Assembly: GCA_002724395.1 (NCBI GenBank)
Contig: PBOR01000013.1
Coordinates: forward strand, 11,684 to 75,683
DNA length: 64,000 nt
Reading direction: 5' to 3'
Source of the DNA: Rhodospirillaceae bacterium
Lineage (GTDB): Bacteria > Pseudomonadota > Alphaproteobacteria > UBA8366
The notes under the pieces were generated by a model. It saw nothing but the letters and a program-made list of their open reading frames with translations, was not told where the DNA came from and did no database searches. The position numbers were made by a program, and so were the translations under genes. Positions 46,792 through 57,331 of the stretch are shown here, in pieces (positions within the stretch are counted from its first letter, which is position 1; the number at the start of each line of letters is the position of its first letter).

Positions 46792-47708
46792 GTAATCGTG
46801 ACGGACAATTATCAGAGGGAATTGAAGAGCCCATTCCTGATTCCGAGACGCCCAAGGCATCGTTTGTTCGCCGCTGGATACGTATGCTTCGTAATGGGCG
46901 CAATGGATCTAATATTCGAGAAACATTCGAAGAACTTATCGAACAGCATGAGGAGCGCGAACAGCCAATTAATGATCGCGAGCGTGCGCTGTTGGAAAAG
47001 GTCCTCACCATTGGTGATCTGACTGTTAATGATGTGATGGTACCTAGGGCAGATATCATAGCGGTTGAACAGCGGGTGCCCCTTAAAGAAATTGTGAAGC
47101 TCATGGCTGCCGAGGCCCATTCACGTCTGCCAGTTTATCGAGGCACGCTCGACGACGCGATTGGAATGGTCCACATAAAAGATGTTTTTGCCGCAACCAC
47201 TCGCGAAACCAATAAAAAATTATCTGATATCATCCGGTCTGTTTTGTATGTAGCGCCAAGTGTTCGCGTATTGGATTTACTTTTACAAATGCGGGTGGCC
47301 CGAACCCACATGGCATTAGTCGTGGATGAGTATGGCGGTATAGGAGGTTTAGCGACCATTGAAGATTTGGTTGAACAAATTGTTGGCGAAATCGAGGACG
47401 AACACGATGTGGATGAGGGGCCACTACTTCGCGCATCAGATGATAATGCCGTTCTCGCCGATGCGCGGGTTACGCTTGAAGAATTTGAAGCTAAAGTAGG
47501 GCCTTTCTTATCAGAAGAGGACCGAGAAGAAGATATCGATACCCTCGGTGGTTTGGTATTTAGCATTGTTGGGCGGGTACCGGTGCGCGGTGAGATTATT
47601 CGTCATGAAAATTCAGGTGTTGAATTTGAAATTCGTGAGGCCGACCCGCGGCGTATTCGTAGAATAAAGGTTACTAATTTGGGCGATCGCCGACTGATCG
47701 ATGGTTGA
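46788..47708 (+). CDS. corC: CorC/HlyC-type CBS-domain protein
   Basis: About 306 aa from the ATG at 46788, which overlaps the ybeY stop as ATGA. Two CBS domains (about 70-190: VMVPRADIIAVEQRVPLKEI and ALVVDEYGGIGGLATIEDLV) and a C-terminal CorC/HlyC transporter-associated domain (EIIRHENSGVEFEIREADP) follow. The family is associated with magnesium/cobalt efflux, though the exact role is unclear. The 3' end overlaps lnt by 8 bp. Confidence 0.93.
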   Translation: MSNRDGQLSEGIEEPIPDSETPKASFVRRWIRMLRNGRNGSNIRETFEELIEQHEEREQPINDRERALLEKVLTIGDLTVNDVMVPRADIIAVEQRVPLKEIVKLMAAEAHSRLPVYRGTLDDAIGMVHIKDVFAATTRETNKKLSDIIRSVLYVAPSVRVLDLLLQMRVARTHMALVVDEYGGIGGLATIEDLVEQIVGEIEDEHDVDEGPLLRASDDNAVLADARVTLEEFEAKVGPFLSEEDREEDIDTLGGLVFSIVGRVPVRGEIIRHENSGVEFEIREADPRRIRRIKVTNLGDRRLIDG

Positions 47709-49293
47709 TCGTGGCTACGTTTCCAGAACCTTTGAGGTGATTCGGCGGATAGCGGACCGGCTTGCAAAGTGTCGCGCACGTTTGCGTTATTGTGTGATGT
47801 TTTGTGCCGGCGCTTTCACTACTTTGGCCTTGGCCCCAGCAAATTTTCTGCTGGCACTTTATATTTCGATGCCTATTTTTGTATGGTGCCTAGCTGATAC
47901 GAAGACATCTCGGTCGGCTTTTGCGACTGGTTGGTGGTTCGGGTTTGGCTATTTCGTATTTGGTCTTTATTGGCTTGGCTATGCGATGCTGGTGCAGGCA
48001 AGCCAGCATGGTTGGATGATCCCTTTTGCTACTTTGGGGTTGCCAGCATTTCTTGCCATATTTTTCGGTGCGGCGGCGATCCCAGCTCGTTGGGGGCAGG
48101 ATCATTTTTCACGAGCCCTTATCTTGGCGACGACGCTCGGGGCCATGGAATGGGTGCGGGGCCATGTGCTAACTGGATTTCCCTGGAATCTGTTGGGCCA
48201 GGCATGGGCTGGTCAAGATAGCCTACTACAATTTGTGTCTTTGATTGGTATCTATGGACTTACATTTTTAGCTCTTCTTTCGGCCGGGTTTTTTGCTGTT
48301 TTAGCGATGCCCAAATCAAATCGCGTTTTAGTAGTCCTTTTTTTGGCTTCGGCGTTGCCCATAGGAGCGGCTACTTTTGGGCATATGAGGCTTTCTCAAG
48401 CTCCAGAAAAAGGAACTGATTGGGTGCCTGGCATTGGGTTGAGACTGGTACAGGCTGGAATTCCCCAAAGGGATAAATGGCGCCCGCAATTTTTAAGTCG
48501 AAATTTCCAGAAGCATCTCTTTTGGAGTTTGGAAAACCGACCGACTTGGATCACACATATAATTTGGCCCGAAACCGCTAGCCCCTTCCAGCTGGGTGTG
48601 CACTCAATCGCGACAGAGGCAGCGGTTAAAATTATACCCAAGGGAGGTGCGCTGATTTCCGGTTTAATTCGCAAGCGGGGTAAGCCTGCGCGCCAAATCT
48701 GGAATTCGATTATTGCCCTAGACGAGACAGGGAAAGTAACCGCGCAATATGACAAGTTTCATTTGGTTCCTTTTGGGGAGTATGTGCCATTGCAAGGCTG
48801 GCTGCCTATCAAAAGGATATCCGCAGGCCTGATAGGCTACTCAGCGGGCCAGGGCCCGGTTCGCTGGCAATTAAAAGGACTGCCGCCGCTTGGGCCATTG
48901 GTTTGCTATGAAATCATTTTCCCTGGTGGGGTAACGTCTCCCCAAAGCAGACCTAAATGGTTATTGGTGCTTACTAACGATGCCTGGTACGGTGTTACCG
49001 CAGGGCCGCATCAGCATTTGGCATTAGCCCAGATTCGAGCGGTTGAGGAAGGGTTGCCGGTGGTAAGAGCAGCTAATACTGGCATATCGGCAGTGTTTGA
49101 TTCTTTTGGGCGCGAGTGGAGTCGGCTCGGTTTAAGAGATGTAGGCGCGTTGGATATCCGCTTGCCCAGTGAAACTTCGGGCACAACCTTTTATAGTCAA
49201 CATTCGAATTTATTAGTGTTTGCTTTTTTGTTTTTAGCCTTGTTATCGTTAAAATATAGGAAAGGCATTGAAATACAGCGGATTACAGTATGA
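47701..49293 (+). CDS. lnt: Lnt, apolipoprotein N-acyltransferase
   Basis: Lnt adds the third acyl chain to lipoproteins at the inner membrane. It has 530 aa. About six N-terminal membrane helices (e.g. LALAPANFLLALYISMPIFV) precede a periplasmic nitrilase-fold domain whose Glu-Lys-Cys triad is visible as WPETASPF, YDKFHLVPFGEY, and LGPLVCYEIIFPG. A C-terminal helix (LLVFAFLFLALLSL) ends the protein. It overlaps corC by 8 bp. The XRE regulator pseudogene follows. Confidence 0.97.
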   Translation: MVDRGYVSRTFEVIRRIADRLAKCRARLRYCVMFCAGAFTTLALAPANFLLALYISMPIFVWCLADTKTSRSAFATGWWFGFGYFVFGLYWLGYAMLVQASQHGWMIPFATLGLPAFLAIFFGAAAIPARWGQDHFSRALILATTLGAMEWVRGHVLTGFPWNLLGQAWAGQDSLLQFVSLIGIYGLTFLALLSAGFFAVLAMPKSNRVLVVLFLASALPIGAATFGHMRLSQAPEKGTDWVPGIGLRLVQAGIPQRDKWRPQFLSRNFQKHLFWSLENRPTWITHIIWPETASPFQLGVHSIATEAAVKIIPKGGALISGLIRKRGKPARQIWNSIIALDETGKVTAQYDKFHLVPFGEYVPLQGWLPIKRISAGLIGYSAGQGPVRWQLKGLPPLGPLVCYEIIFPGGVTSPQSRPKWLLVLTNDAWYGVTAGPHQHLALAQIRAVEEGLPVVRAANTGISAVFDSFGREWSRLGLRDVGALDIRLPSETSGTTFYSQHSNLLVFAFLFLALLSLKYRKGIEIQRITV

Positions 49294-49380
49294 AGAGCTG
49301 ACCGTAATAGGTCCCTTTTGTCGCATCTATAAACGGAAAAAAGGCGAAGAGTGATTAAAGGTACAGTTGGCTGGTCATTA

Positions 49381-49700
49381 GAGTATGGAATAGGTGTTTC
49401 AAATCCGTTCCGCGCGCATGTAGTGACTAGAGCCTGAGTTCGACATACATTGCTAGGGCTAAGCCAGAAAAAGTTTGGATGAGCTCGTGGGCTTACTTTT
49501 TTACAAATGTAGGAATACTAACAGGGGTGTAGACGCATAAGGGCGTCGTAATTTTTTAATACCCTGTTCCAAGATGATTCTTGCAAATAGTCGGGTAATC
49601 TTTTTGGGTTGACCAATCAGGTCTTTGAAAGGGCTGGAAACGATTCTTGGCGCTTATGGTTTGTCCGAGATAGCCCCTACGAATAGGCTAAAGTTTAAGC
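49381..49700 (+). pseudogene. Decayed XRE-family HTH regulator
   Basis: Alphaproteobacteria often carry an XRE-type regulator between lnt and metK. Here, reading one frame from 49396 without any gap gives VSNPFRAHVVTRA-stop-VRHTLLGLSQKKFG-stop-ARGLTFLQM-stop-EY-stop-QGCRRIRAS-stop-FF. This lines up residue by residue with the family consensus (HVG.RVR.RRTLLG.SQ..LGEALGLTFQQVQKYERG.NRI.ASRL). The stops are TGA 49435, TGA 49480, TAG 49510, TAA 49519 and TAA 49549. The frame has kept its length but is dead, an old fossil rather than a sequencing error. The 3' part after about 49570 is not recognisable. This accounts for much of the 568-bp gap. Confidence 0.82.
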
Positions 49701-49861
49701 GGTAGTGACATGTACCCAGTACGGAAAACGCCTTGACGGTTCCAACAAACATTGGCACAAACCGCCCGCATATATGCTCTGACTTAAATGCATATGATCA
49801 AGCAATATGATTTAAAGCGGTTTGAATGATTTAGGTGAATTATAATTAAGGGGGAGTAAAA

Positions 49862-51031
49862 GTGGCACAGGATGACTTTCTCTTCACTAGCGAATCGGTC
49901 TCAGAAGGCCATCCCGATAAGGTCTGTGATCGAATTTCGGATGAAATTGTCGATTTGTTTCTCTCATACGGTGATAACGTTCGAGCTGGCGTTGAGACAC
50001 TGGTGACAACAAACCAGGTAGTTTTAGCTGGTGAAGTTCGGGGACCGGAATCCATTCAACCTGATGATATGATTTCTTTGGCACGCAAGGCGGTTCGCGA
50101 AATTGGCTATGAACAGGATAACTTTCACTGGGAAAAGATGGATGTTCAGTGCCTGGTTCATAGTCAATCTGCTGATATTGCTGCTGGTGTTGATGCGTCG
50201 GGCAACAAAGATGAAGGGGCAGGAGATCAAGGCCTCATGTTCGGTTATGCCTGCCTGGATACACCAGAGTTTATGCCCGCACCTATTCAATATAGTCACG
50301 AAATTTTGAAAAGGCTTGCGGATGCGCGGCATGCCGGCAAGATCTCGGGTCTTGGTCCCGATTCTAAGAGTCAGCTCACACTACGGTATGAAAATGGCAA
50401 GCCGGTAGGGTGCACGTCTGTCGTCCTCTCTACGCAACATGATGAAGAGATTGAACAGGCTGAAGTGCGCGAAATCGTCCGTCCTTTTATTGAAGCCACT
50501 TTACCCGATGGTTGGATGTGCGCCGAAGAAGAGTTTTATGTAAACCCCACGGGCCGGTTTGTTATAGGCGGCCCGGACAGTGATGCAGGACTCACTGGGC
50601 GTAAAATTATTGTTGATACATATGGCGGCGCCGCCCCTCATGGTGGCGGTGCTTTTTCCGGCAAAGATCCGAGTAAGGTTGACCGGTCGGCTGCGTATGG
50701 TGCGCGCTATGTGGCAAAGAATGTTGTTGCGGCTGGCCTCGCCGAAAAATGCATTATTCAAGTTGCGTATGCTATTGGTATATCGAAACCGCTTAGTGTC
50801 TATGTTGATACGTTGGGCACAGCTGCGGTTTCCGAAGATAAATTAACCGGAGCTATTACTGAAGTTATGGACTTAAGTCCGCGGGGTATTCGTGAGCACC
50901 TGAACCTCAGTCGCCCAGTTTATGCCCGCACAGCTGCATACGGGCATTTTGGCAGAACCCCTGATGATGATGGTGGCTTCTCCTGGGAGCGCGTTGACTT
51001 GGCTGACAGTCTTAAGGCAGCTTTAACCTAA
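49862..51031 (+). CDS. metK: MetK, S-adenosylmethionine synthetase
   Basis: MetK makes SAM from methionine and ATP. It has 389 aa. It starts with GTG after GGGGGAG. The family motifs are [20 protein letters not shown] at the N-terminus, [12 protein letters not shown] near residue 119, and the P-loop [22 protein letters not shown] near residue 257. I looked for SAM-binding leader riboswitch patterns (SAM-II, SAM/SAH) upstream and found none convincing. trmB follows 17 bp after it. Confidence 0.98.
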   Translation: MAQDDFLFTSESVSEGHPDKVCDRISDEIVDLFLSYGDNVRAGVETLVTTNQVVLAGEVRGPESIQPDDMISLARKAVREIGYEQDNFHWEKMDVQCLVHSQSADIAAGVDASGNKDEGAGDQGLMFGYACLDTPEFMPAPIQYSHEILKRLADARHAGKISGLGPDSKSQLTLRYENGKPVGCTSVVLSTQHDEEIEQAEVREIVRPFIEATLPDGWMCAEEEFYVNPTGRFVIGGPDSDAGLTGRKIIVDTYGGAAPHGGGAFSGKDPSKVDRSAAYGARYVAKNVVAAGLAEKCIIQVAYAIGISKPLSVYVDTLGTAAVSEDKLTGAITEVMDLSPRGIREHLNLSRPVYARTAAYGHFGRTPDDDGGFSWERVDLADSLKAALT

Positions 51032-51048
51032 AAGTCGGAAGGCGCTCC

Positions 51049-51747
51049 ATGGCGGAGCTGAAAAAATTTCGATTTTATGGACGTCGTTATGGGCGTCCGC
51101 TAAAGCCGGCGCGGCAAAAAATTTTATCGCGGCTTTTGCCACAAATGTCGTTGGCATTGGATGGGCCGATTGAGAATTATCAAGCGGTCTTCCAAGATTC
51201 GCCGAGGCAAGTGTGGCTCGAAATTGGTTTTGGGGCGGGCGAACACTTGGCTTCTCTAGTTAATGAAAATCCGGATATAGGTTTCATAGGATGTGAACCT
51301 TTTATTAATGGCGTCGCATCTTTGCTTGCGAAGGTTGGAACGATGACGCCTTTATCCTGGCCTAATAATCTTAAAATATTCCCCGATGATGCAAGATTGC
51401 TCCTACGTTTGTTGCCGCCCGCGACTTTGGACCGAATTTATGCTATGTTTCCCGACCCATGGCCGAAGACACGCCATCATAAGCGTAGGCTTATAGGCTT
51501 TGAAACTTTAGATGAGTTTGCGAGACTTATAAGGCCTGGTGGCGAGTTTAAAATGGCCAGCGATCACATGGACTACATCCGTTGGACCTTATGGCATTTC
51601 CAACAACATCCGGCATTTGAATGGCAAGTTGAAGGGCCTATGGACTGGCGAGAACGATATCCAGATTCTGGGCAGACTCGCTACGAAACGAAAGCGATCT
51701 CCCAGGGCGATTCCTGTGTATATCTAACTTTTCGGCGTCTGGTCTAA
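51049..51747 (+). CDS. trmB: TrmB, tRNA (guanine-N7-)-methyltransferase
   Basis: TrmB methylates G46 of tRNA. It has 232 aa. The SAM-binding motif VWLEIGFGAGEHLASLVNEN lies near residue 60, followed by the catalytic region MFPDPWPKTRHHKRRLI, diagnostic for TrmB. It is preceded by the typical FYGRRYGRPLKPARQKIL. It is co-transcribed with metK. Confidence 0.97.
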   Translation: MAELKKFRFYGRRYGRPLKPARQKILSRLLPQMSLALDGPIENYQAVFQDSPRQVWLEIGFGAGEHLASLVNENPDIGFIGCEPFINGVASLLAKVGTMTPLSWPNNLKIFPDDARLLLRLLPPATLDRIYAMFPDPWPKTRHHKRRLIGFETLDEFARLIRPGGEFKMASDHMDYIRWTLWHFQQHPAFEWQVEGPMDWRERYPDSGQTRYETKAISQGDSCVYLTFRRLV

Positions 51748-51762
51748 ACAGTGCGGACCCCG

Positions 51763-51803
51763 TTCCTCTTTCGGCTGGGCAAGAAAGGCCTTGTCGAGAG
51801 GAA
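51763..51803 (+). ncRNA. Structured segment after trmB
   Basis: TTCCTCT (51763-51769) pairs with AGAGGAA (51797-51803) as a perfect 7-bp closing stem. Inside it CAAG and CUUG can form a second small stem. Followed by an A-run, not a T-run. It sits in the 199-bp gap before rimP, where a leader element for the rimP-nusA-infB operon would be expected. It could simply be a processing stem of the metK-trmB mRNA. Confidence 0.35.
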
Positions 51804-51891
51804 AAAAAATCCGTAAAAAGCTCTGAGAAACCCAGTTTGAAGTGGCTTTTAATTTTCGAGTTGTTTCAAAAAGTAAAGATTTGAGCATAAA

Positions 51892-51920
51892 GGTGGGTGG
51901 GCCCGTGGCCCGCCTTTTTT
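51892..51920 (+). terminator. Intrinsic terminator before rimP-nusA
   Basis: GGGCC-CGT-GGCCC with outer pairs on both sides makes an 8-9 bp GC stem followed directly by TTTTTT. This is the clearest Rho-independent terminator shape in the window. It ends metK-trmB or acts as an attenuator in the rimP-nusA-infB leader; NusA itself is known to modulate such sites. Confidence 0.75.
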
Positions 51921-51955
51921 AATGTTGGATTTAAAATTCTGAGGATTTGGTAAAG

Positions 51956-52462
51956 GTGACGCTTGAAGGCAAAATAGAGGAGTTGATTGGAGCGAGCCTC
52001 GAAGCAATGGGCTTTTTGGTTGTGCGTATTCGCATAATGGGTGCCGTTGGAAATCGGACTCTCCAAATCATGATTGAACGTTGCAATGAGGAGCCAATTT
52101 CTGTTGAGGATTGTGAACGCGTAAGCCGAAATGTGTCGGCATTATTGGACGTAGAAGACCCAATAAACGGCGCTTATTTACTTGAGGTGAGTTCACCAGG
52201 GGTCGATCGTCCCTTAATTAAAGAGCGTGATTTTGACAAGTATGCTGGCTTTGAAGCCAAAGTGGAACTACGGGACGTCCAGGATGGACAACGACGCTTT
52301 AGAGGGCGCTTGCTGGGCTGCCAGAATGGCGTCGTGAAATTATCGACGGAGGCCGGTGAGACCCTACTGCCGTTTGGTAAAATAGCTACTGCTAAACTTG
52401 TACTAACTGATGAATTAGTGGCAGCTCATGAACTCCAGATGGCGGAAACTGTAGTAAACTAG
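51956..52462 (+). CDS. rimP: RimP, ribosome maturation factor
   Basis: RimP assists 30S assembly. 168 aa from GTG at 51956 (GAGG lies 9 bp upstream); TTG at 51947 is the alternative. The family patterns are SLEAMGFLVVRIRIMGAVGN near the N-terminus, VEDCERVSRNVSALLDVEDP and YLLEVSSPGVDRPL in the centre. The Sm-like C-terminal part follows (GRLLGCQNGVVKLSTEAGE). It is the first gene of the nusA operon. Confidence 0.95.
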   Translation: MTLEGKIEELIGASLEAMGFLVVRIRIMGAVGNRTLQIMIERCNEEPISVEDCERVSRNVSALLDVEDPINGAYLLEVSSPGVDRPLIKERDFDKYAGFEAKVELRDVQDGQRRFRGRLLGCQNGVVKLSTEAGETLLPFGKIATAKLVLTDELVAAHELQMAETVVN

Positions 52463-52487
52463 AGCTAAAGAAAAAGGATAAAAACTA

Positions 52488-54116
52488 ATGGAGACCGCAG
52501 GCGCGACCCCAATGCCGAGAACCGAACTGTTGAGTGTTGCAGAAACAGTTGCGCGTGAAAAAGGCATAGAACGGGACGAAGTTCTTGAAGCTATGGAGAT
52601 GGCTATACAAAAGGCCGGCCGCTCTAAATATGGTCAGGAAAATGATATCCGAGCTGAAATAGACCGCAGTAGTGGCGAAATTCGTTTGGCCCGTTATCTC
52701 GAAGTGGCCGCTGAAGTAGAAAATGAAGCGACGCAATTGACCTTAGAGGATGCGCAAAGGCGCAACCCGGCCCTTCAAGTCGGAGAGTTTATTGTAGACC
52801 CTCTGCCGCCGATAGATTTTGGTCGTATTGCGGCCCAGACAGCAAAGCAAGTAATAGTGCAGCGCGTGCGTGAAGCCGAACGTGAGCGCCAGTACGAAGA
52901 GTTTAAGGACCGTGTAGCAGAAATCGTTAATGGCCTAGTGAAGCGAGAGGACTTTGGCAATATTACAGTTGATTTGGGCCGAGGAGAGGCCGTAATTAGA
53001 CGCGAAGAACTATTGCCGCGGGAGAAGTATCGCCGTGGCGACCGAGTACGAGGCTACATTTATGATGTTAGGCGTGAACAAAGAGGTCCGCAAATCTTTA
53101 TGTCGCGCACGCACCCGCAATTCATGGCAAAACTATTTGGCCAAGAAGTGCCTGAAATTTATGACGGTATTATCGAAATAAAAGGCGTTGCGCGTGATCC
53201 GGGTAGCCGGGCAAAAATCGCCGTTATATCTCATGATGGCAGTATCGATCCGGTCGGTGCGTGTGTTGGCATGCGGGGCAGTCGTGTACAGGCGGTGGTT
53301 GCCGAGCTACAAGGTGAAAAGATAGATATCATCCCCTGGTCGCAAGATCCGGCTACTTTCGTGGTGAATGCTCTGGCTCCGGCTGAGGTGGCCAAGGTAG
53401 TTCTAGACGAGGAGACGCGAAAAATAGAGGTTGTCGTGCCGGATGAACAGTTGAGTTTGGCAATTGGGCGTCGAGGACAGAATGTGCGCTTAGCGTCTTC
53501 TTTGTCAGGCTGGGAAATTGATATTTTAACTGAAGAACAAGAATCAGAACGTCGCCAAGCAGAAGTTCAAATGCGCAGCCAAACCTTTGTTGATGCGCTT
53601 GATGTGGATGATGTTATCGCTCAATTCCTGGTTTCTGAAGGCTTTACCAGCATAGAAGAAGTTGCGTTTGTGCCAGAAGAAGAATTGTTGTCGATCGAAG
53701 GTTTTGATAATGAGGTTGCCCAAGAACTCCGTATCCGCGCGCGTAATTTTTTAGCTAAAGAAAACGAACGGTTAGAAGAGCGCGTTGGTGAACTTGGTAT
53801 CGAAGAAAAATTGAAGACTCTTCCTGGCATGACCATGCAGATGGCTGTGGCGTTGGGAGAGGCCAAAATCAAGACGCTTGAAGATTTTGCAGATTTAGCG
53901 GCTGATGAGCTCACGGGGCCGGAAGATGGGTTGCTGAGAACATTTAAGTTGACCGAATCTGATGCTAACGAATTCATTTTGCGTGCCCGTGTCATCGCAG
54001 GCTGGATTTCTGAAGAGGATTTTGCCGCAGCATTGGCCCCCCAGGAAGAAATAGAAGTTGATGATGGTGAGGCTGCCGGACCTGGGATAGAGCTAAATGC
54101 AACGGCGGACGAATAA
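52488..54116 (+). CDS. nusA: NusA, transcription elongation/termination factor
   Basis: NusA binds RNA polymerase and controls pausing, termination and antitermination. It has 542 aa. The N-terminal domain is about 1-125, the S1 domain follows (RRGDRVRGYIYDVRREQRGP), then KH1 and KH2 (GACVGMRGSRVQAVVAELQG and SLAIGRRGQNVRLASSLSGW), and C-terminal acidic repeats with helix-hairpin-helix motifs (EEVAFVPEEELLSIEGFDNE). ATG with AAAGGAT upstream. Confidence 0.97.
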   Translation: METAGATPMPRTELLSVAETVAREKGIERDEVLEAMEMAIQKAGRSKYGQENDIRAEIDRSSGEIRLARYLEVAAEVENEATQLTLEDAQRRNPALQVGEFIVDPLPPIDFGRIAAQTAKQVIVQRVREAERERQYEEFKDRVAEIVNGLVKREDFGNITVDLGRGEAVIRREELLPREKYRRGDRVRGYIYDVRREQRGPQIFMSRTHPQFMAKLFGQEVPEIYDGIIEIKGVARDPGSRAKIAVISHDGSIDPVGACVGMRGSRVQAVVAELQGEKIDIIPWSQDPATFVVNALAPAEVAKVVLDEETRKIEVVVPDEQLSLAIGRRGQNVRLASSLSGWEIDILTEEQESERRQAEVQMRSQTFVDALDVDDVIAQFLVSEGFTSIEEVAFVPEEELLSIEGFDNEVAQELRIRARNFLAKENERLEERVGELGIEEKLKTLPGMTMQMAVALGEAKIKTLEDFADLAADELTGPEDGLLRTFKLTESDANEFILRARVIAGWISEEDFAAALAPQEEIEVDDGEAAGPGIELNATADE

Positions 54117-54147
54117 TAGAGAGTGCAGTAGAGGCTGTTATTGAGAG

Positions 54148-54777
54148 ATGCCCGTACTTGAAACCATGCTAGGCCAAAGTCAGCTGCAGCGGCGCTGTAT
54201 TGTAAGTGGCGAGACTTTGCCGACAGATCGTTTGATCCGGTTTGTGGTAGGCCCGAAACAGCAGTTGGTTCCAGATATTCGTGGCAAATTGGGTGGGCGC
54301 GGAATATGGGTAGGGGCAGTGCGTTCAACAATCGATGCTGCGATCAATCAAAATTTATTCAATCGGGCGGCTCGTACAGATGTGAATATCCCAGAAAACC
54401 TTAGTAAGAATATTGAGTGCCAACTGTTAGAACGTGTCCAAGGGCATTTGTCGCTTGCTCGAAAAGCGGGGCAAGCTATCGCGGGATATGAGAAAGTCTT
54501 AGAGAATGTGAGTAAAGGAGGTTTTGCACTTGTGCTAACGGCAAGTGATGCTTCCTTTAATGCGCAAAAAAAATTATCTTCCCTTGCGACGGGCCTGGTT
54601 CAGGTGGATTGTCTTTCGGGTAGTGAGATGGGTGTTGTCTTTGGGCGCGAAAGAACGGCCCATGCGGCGGTTGCCATTGGCGGTTTGGCATCCCAAATTA
54701 AAATTGACGGTCGTCGGCTTGCCGAGTTTCGTGGTAAGCCTTCCTTGAACGAGGTTAGGCATGACGCAGAAGTCTGA
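54148..54777 (+). CDS. YlxR (DUF448) fused to an L7Ae-like domain
   Basis: A 209-aa RNA-binding protein of the YlxR family. The N-terminal DUF448 domain carries [20 protein letters not shown] and [20 protein letters not shown]. The C-terminal half ([20 protein letters not shown], then [20 protein letters not shown]) resembles the ribosomal L7Ae/L30e fold. This fusion is standard in alphaproteobacteria between nusA and infB. Its end overlaps infB by 17 bp. Confidence 0.92.
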   Translation: MPVLETMLGQSQLQRRCIVSGETLPTDRLIRFVVGPKQQLVPDIRGKLGGRGIWVGAVRSTIDAAINQNLFNRAARTDVNIPENLSKNIECQLLERVQGHLSLARKAGQAIAGYEKVLENVSKGGFALVLTASDASFNAQKKLSSLATGLVQVDCLSGSEMGVVFGRERTAHAAVAIGGLASQIKIDGRRLAEFRGKPSLNEVRHDAEV

Positions 54778-57271
54778 ACAAGAAGGCAAGCTTAGTTTAA
54801 ATCGACCCGGGACACTTGAGCTCAAGAAGACGGTGGAAACTGGTCAGGTGCGGCAAAGCTTTAGCCATGGCCGGTCAAAATCGGTGATGGTAGAAGTCAA
54901 AAAGAAAAGGTCCTTTGGCCGCGACTCCGCGGGCCGGATGCGGGCTGTTTCGGAAGAAAAAAGCTTACCGCAGCCGGAATTAGAAAAGCTATCCGAAACC
55001 GGTAACTTAACAGAGGAAGAACGTGCGGCTCGTATGCGGGCCATTCATGGCGCGGCGGAGGACGCTGAAAAACGTCGCCTCGATCAACTGGAAGATGAAC
55101 GCCGTAAGCTTGACGAAGAAAACAAAAAGCGGGCACAGGAAGAAGAGGAAGCTAAGCGGCGTGCAGAGGAAGAAGCGCGCCTCAAAGCTGAAGAAGAGGC
55201 GCGCCTTAGAGCAGAGGAAGAAGCAAGCATGCTCCCGCCACCGGGCGGAGAGCCCGTCATACGTAAAGCGGGTGAAAAAACACCCGAATCCGAAAAAACC
55301 CCTCGTAAATCCAAAGCAGAGCTAAAGCGCCCGCGCCGGACTAAAGATGAGCCGAAACGGCGGATGCAAGGTAAACTCACCATTGGAGATGCGCTTCGAC
55401 AAGCGGAAGATGGTGATGAGGGGCGTGTACGCAGTCTGGCTGCCGTTCGTAGAGCCCAAGAGCGCGAACGTAAACGTCAGCAGGCCGAACTATTAAAGGG
55501 CGAGGTTCAACAACAGGTGCGAGAGGTTGTGGTGCCCGAAACGATCACTGTTGCCGATCTCGCTAATCGCATGGCAATCCGGGTTCCGGAAGTGGTCAAG
55601 GCCCTTATGAGCCTGGGTGTTATGGCGGCTGCGAACCAAGCCATTGACGCGGACACAGCTGAACTTGTGGTCAACGAGCTTGGCCATAAGATTAAGCGGG
55701 TGTCAGAAGCAGATGTGGAGTTAGGACTTGAAGGTGTTGAGGATGATAAAGATGCTCTTGAAGCACGGGCACCTGTAGTGACGGTTATGGGGCATGTAGA
55801 CCATGGGAAAACCTCACTCTTAGATGTAATGCGGCAAGCTGACGTAGCGGCAGGTGAAGCCGGTGGTATAACGCAGCATATCGGCGCATATCAGGTTGTA
55901 CTTGAGTCCGCAAAAGCCATTACTTTTTTGGACACGCCAGGTCATGAGGCCTTCACTGAGATGCGGGCTCGTGGGGCCGGTGTGACAGATATTGTAATAC
56001 TGGTTGTTGCAGCCGATGATGGTGTCCAACCGCAAACGGCGGAAGCCATTAGTCATGCTAAAGCGGCTGAAGTTCCTATCATCGTTGCTATTAATAAAAT
56101 AGATACGCCTGGCGCGGATGTTAATCGCGTACGTAATGAACTGCTGAGCCATGAAATCGTTGTTGAATCATTGGGTGGTGATGTTCTTGATGTGGAAGTC
56201 TCCGCCAAAGAAAAAACCAATATCGATAAGTTAGAAGAAGCCATTTTGCTGCAGACAGAAATTCTTGAATTGAAGGCGAATCCATCCCGCCCGGCTCAAG
56301 GAACAGTCGTAGAAGCCAAAATGGAACAAGGACGTGGATCCGTTGCGACAGTATTGATTCAGCGTGGGACGCTCATGAAGGGTGATATATTTGTGGCCGG
56401 TTCCGAATGGGGCAGGGTGCGTGCCATGATCAATGACCGCGGTAATTCTATCGACTCAGCAGGGCCTTCTCAGCCTGTTGAGGTTTTGGGACTGCAGGGA
56501 ACGCCATTAGCCGGCGAACCTATGAATGTAGTTGAAGATGAGGGCCGGGCGCGCGAGGTTGCCGAATATCGTCAGCGCCAAAATCGCCAGATGAGCATGG
56601 CTGCTGGTGCTCGCGGGACGCTGGAACAGATGTTTGATCAAATAAAGGCGGGAGATGGCTCAGAGATGCCGCTGGTAGTTAAGGCAGATGTACAGGGGTC
56701 ATTGGAAGCGATTATTGGATCCTTACACAAAATTGAAACTGACGAGGCTAAGGTTCACATGTTGCATCGCGGGGTAGGCGGCATAACCGAGTCCGATGTT
56801 GCTTTAGCTGGTTCGTCTCAAGGTGTCATTATTGGATTTAATGTGCGAGCCAATCCGCAAGCTAGAGAGTTAGCCAAGCGCGATAATGTTGACATTCGCT
56901 ATTACTCGATCATTTATGATGTGATTGATGATATGAAGAATTTATTGGGCGGCCTTTTGGCGCCGGAGATTCGTGAAAAACAGATTGGTTATGCAGAAAT
57001 TCGCGAAGTATTCGGAATATCAAAGGTAGGCAAAATTGGCGGCTGCATGGTGACCGAAGGCGAGGTAAAGCGCGGCGCGAAGGTCCGGTTGTTAAGGGAC
57101 GACGTAGTTATTCACGAAGGCAGCCTCAAAACACTAAAACGCTTTAAAGACGATGTGCGCGAAGTGCAGCAGGGGTATGAGTGCGGTATGGCGTTTGAGA
57201 ATTACGATGATATTAAAGAAGGCGACATGGTGGAATGTTTCGAGGTTGAAACAATCTCCCGGACACTTTGA
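54761..57271 (+). CDS. infB: IF-2, translation initiation factor
   Basis: IF-2 brings initiator tRNA to the ribosome and catalyses subunit joining. It has 836 aa. It starts inside the ylxR end. Residues about 90-200 are a long charged, repetitive stretch ([20 protein letters not shown]) typical of alphaproteobacterial IF-2. An IF2-N domain precedes the GTPase core: [20 protein letters not shown] (P-loop), [15 protein letters not shown] and AINKIDTPG. The C-terminal domains bind fMet-tRNA. Confidence 0.98.
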   Translation: MTQKSEQEGKLSLNRPGTLELKKTVETGQVRQSFSHGRSKSVMVEVKKKRSFGRDSAGRMRAVSEEKSLPQPELEKLSETGNLTEEERAARMRAIHGAAEDAEKRRLDQLEDERRKLDEENKKRAQEEEEAKRRAEEEARLKAEEEARLRAEEEASMLPPPGGEPVIRKAGEKTPESEKTPRKSKAELKRPRRTKDEPKRRMQGKLTIGDALRQAEDGDEGRVRSLAAVRRAQERERKRQQAELLKGEVQQQVREVVVPETITVADLANRMAIRVPEVVKALMSLGVMAAANQAIDADTAELVVNELGHKIKRVSEADVELGLEGVEDDKDALEARAPVVTVMGHVDHGKTSLLDVMRQADVAAGEAGGITQHIGAYQVVLESAKAITFLDTPGHEAFTEMRARGAGVTDIVILVVAADDGVQPQTAEAISHAKAAEVPIIVAINKIDTPGADVNRVRNELLSHEIVVESLGGDVLDVEVSAKEKTNIDKLEEAILLQTEILELKANPSRPAQGTVVEAKMEQGRGSVATVLIQRGTLMKGDIFVAGSEWGRVRAMINDRGNSIDSAGPSQPVEVLGLQGTPLAGEPMNVVEDEGRAREVAEYRQRQNRQMSMAAGARGTLEQMFDQIKAGDGSEMPLVVKADVQGSLEAIIGSLHKIETDEAKVHMLHRGVGGITESDVALAGSSQGVIIGFNVRANPQARELAKRDNVDIRYYSIIYDVIDDMKNLLGGLLAPEIREKQIGYAEIREVFGISKVGKIGGCMVTEGEVKRGAKVRLLRDDVVIHEGSLKTLKRFKDDVREVQQGYECGMAFENYDDIKEGDMVECFEVETISRTL

Positions 57272-57331
57272 TCTGGCCGAATTATTCTGAAAACGTTTCA
57301 GGCTATGCGCTTGATCCTAGAGTAGGGAATC

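Noticed and set aside
49700-49861. SAM riboswitch upstream of metK
   Set aside because: I could not find the conserved core of SAM-I, SAM-II or SAM/SAH classes, and the region partly holds the XRE fossil.
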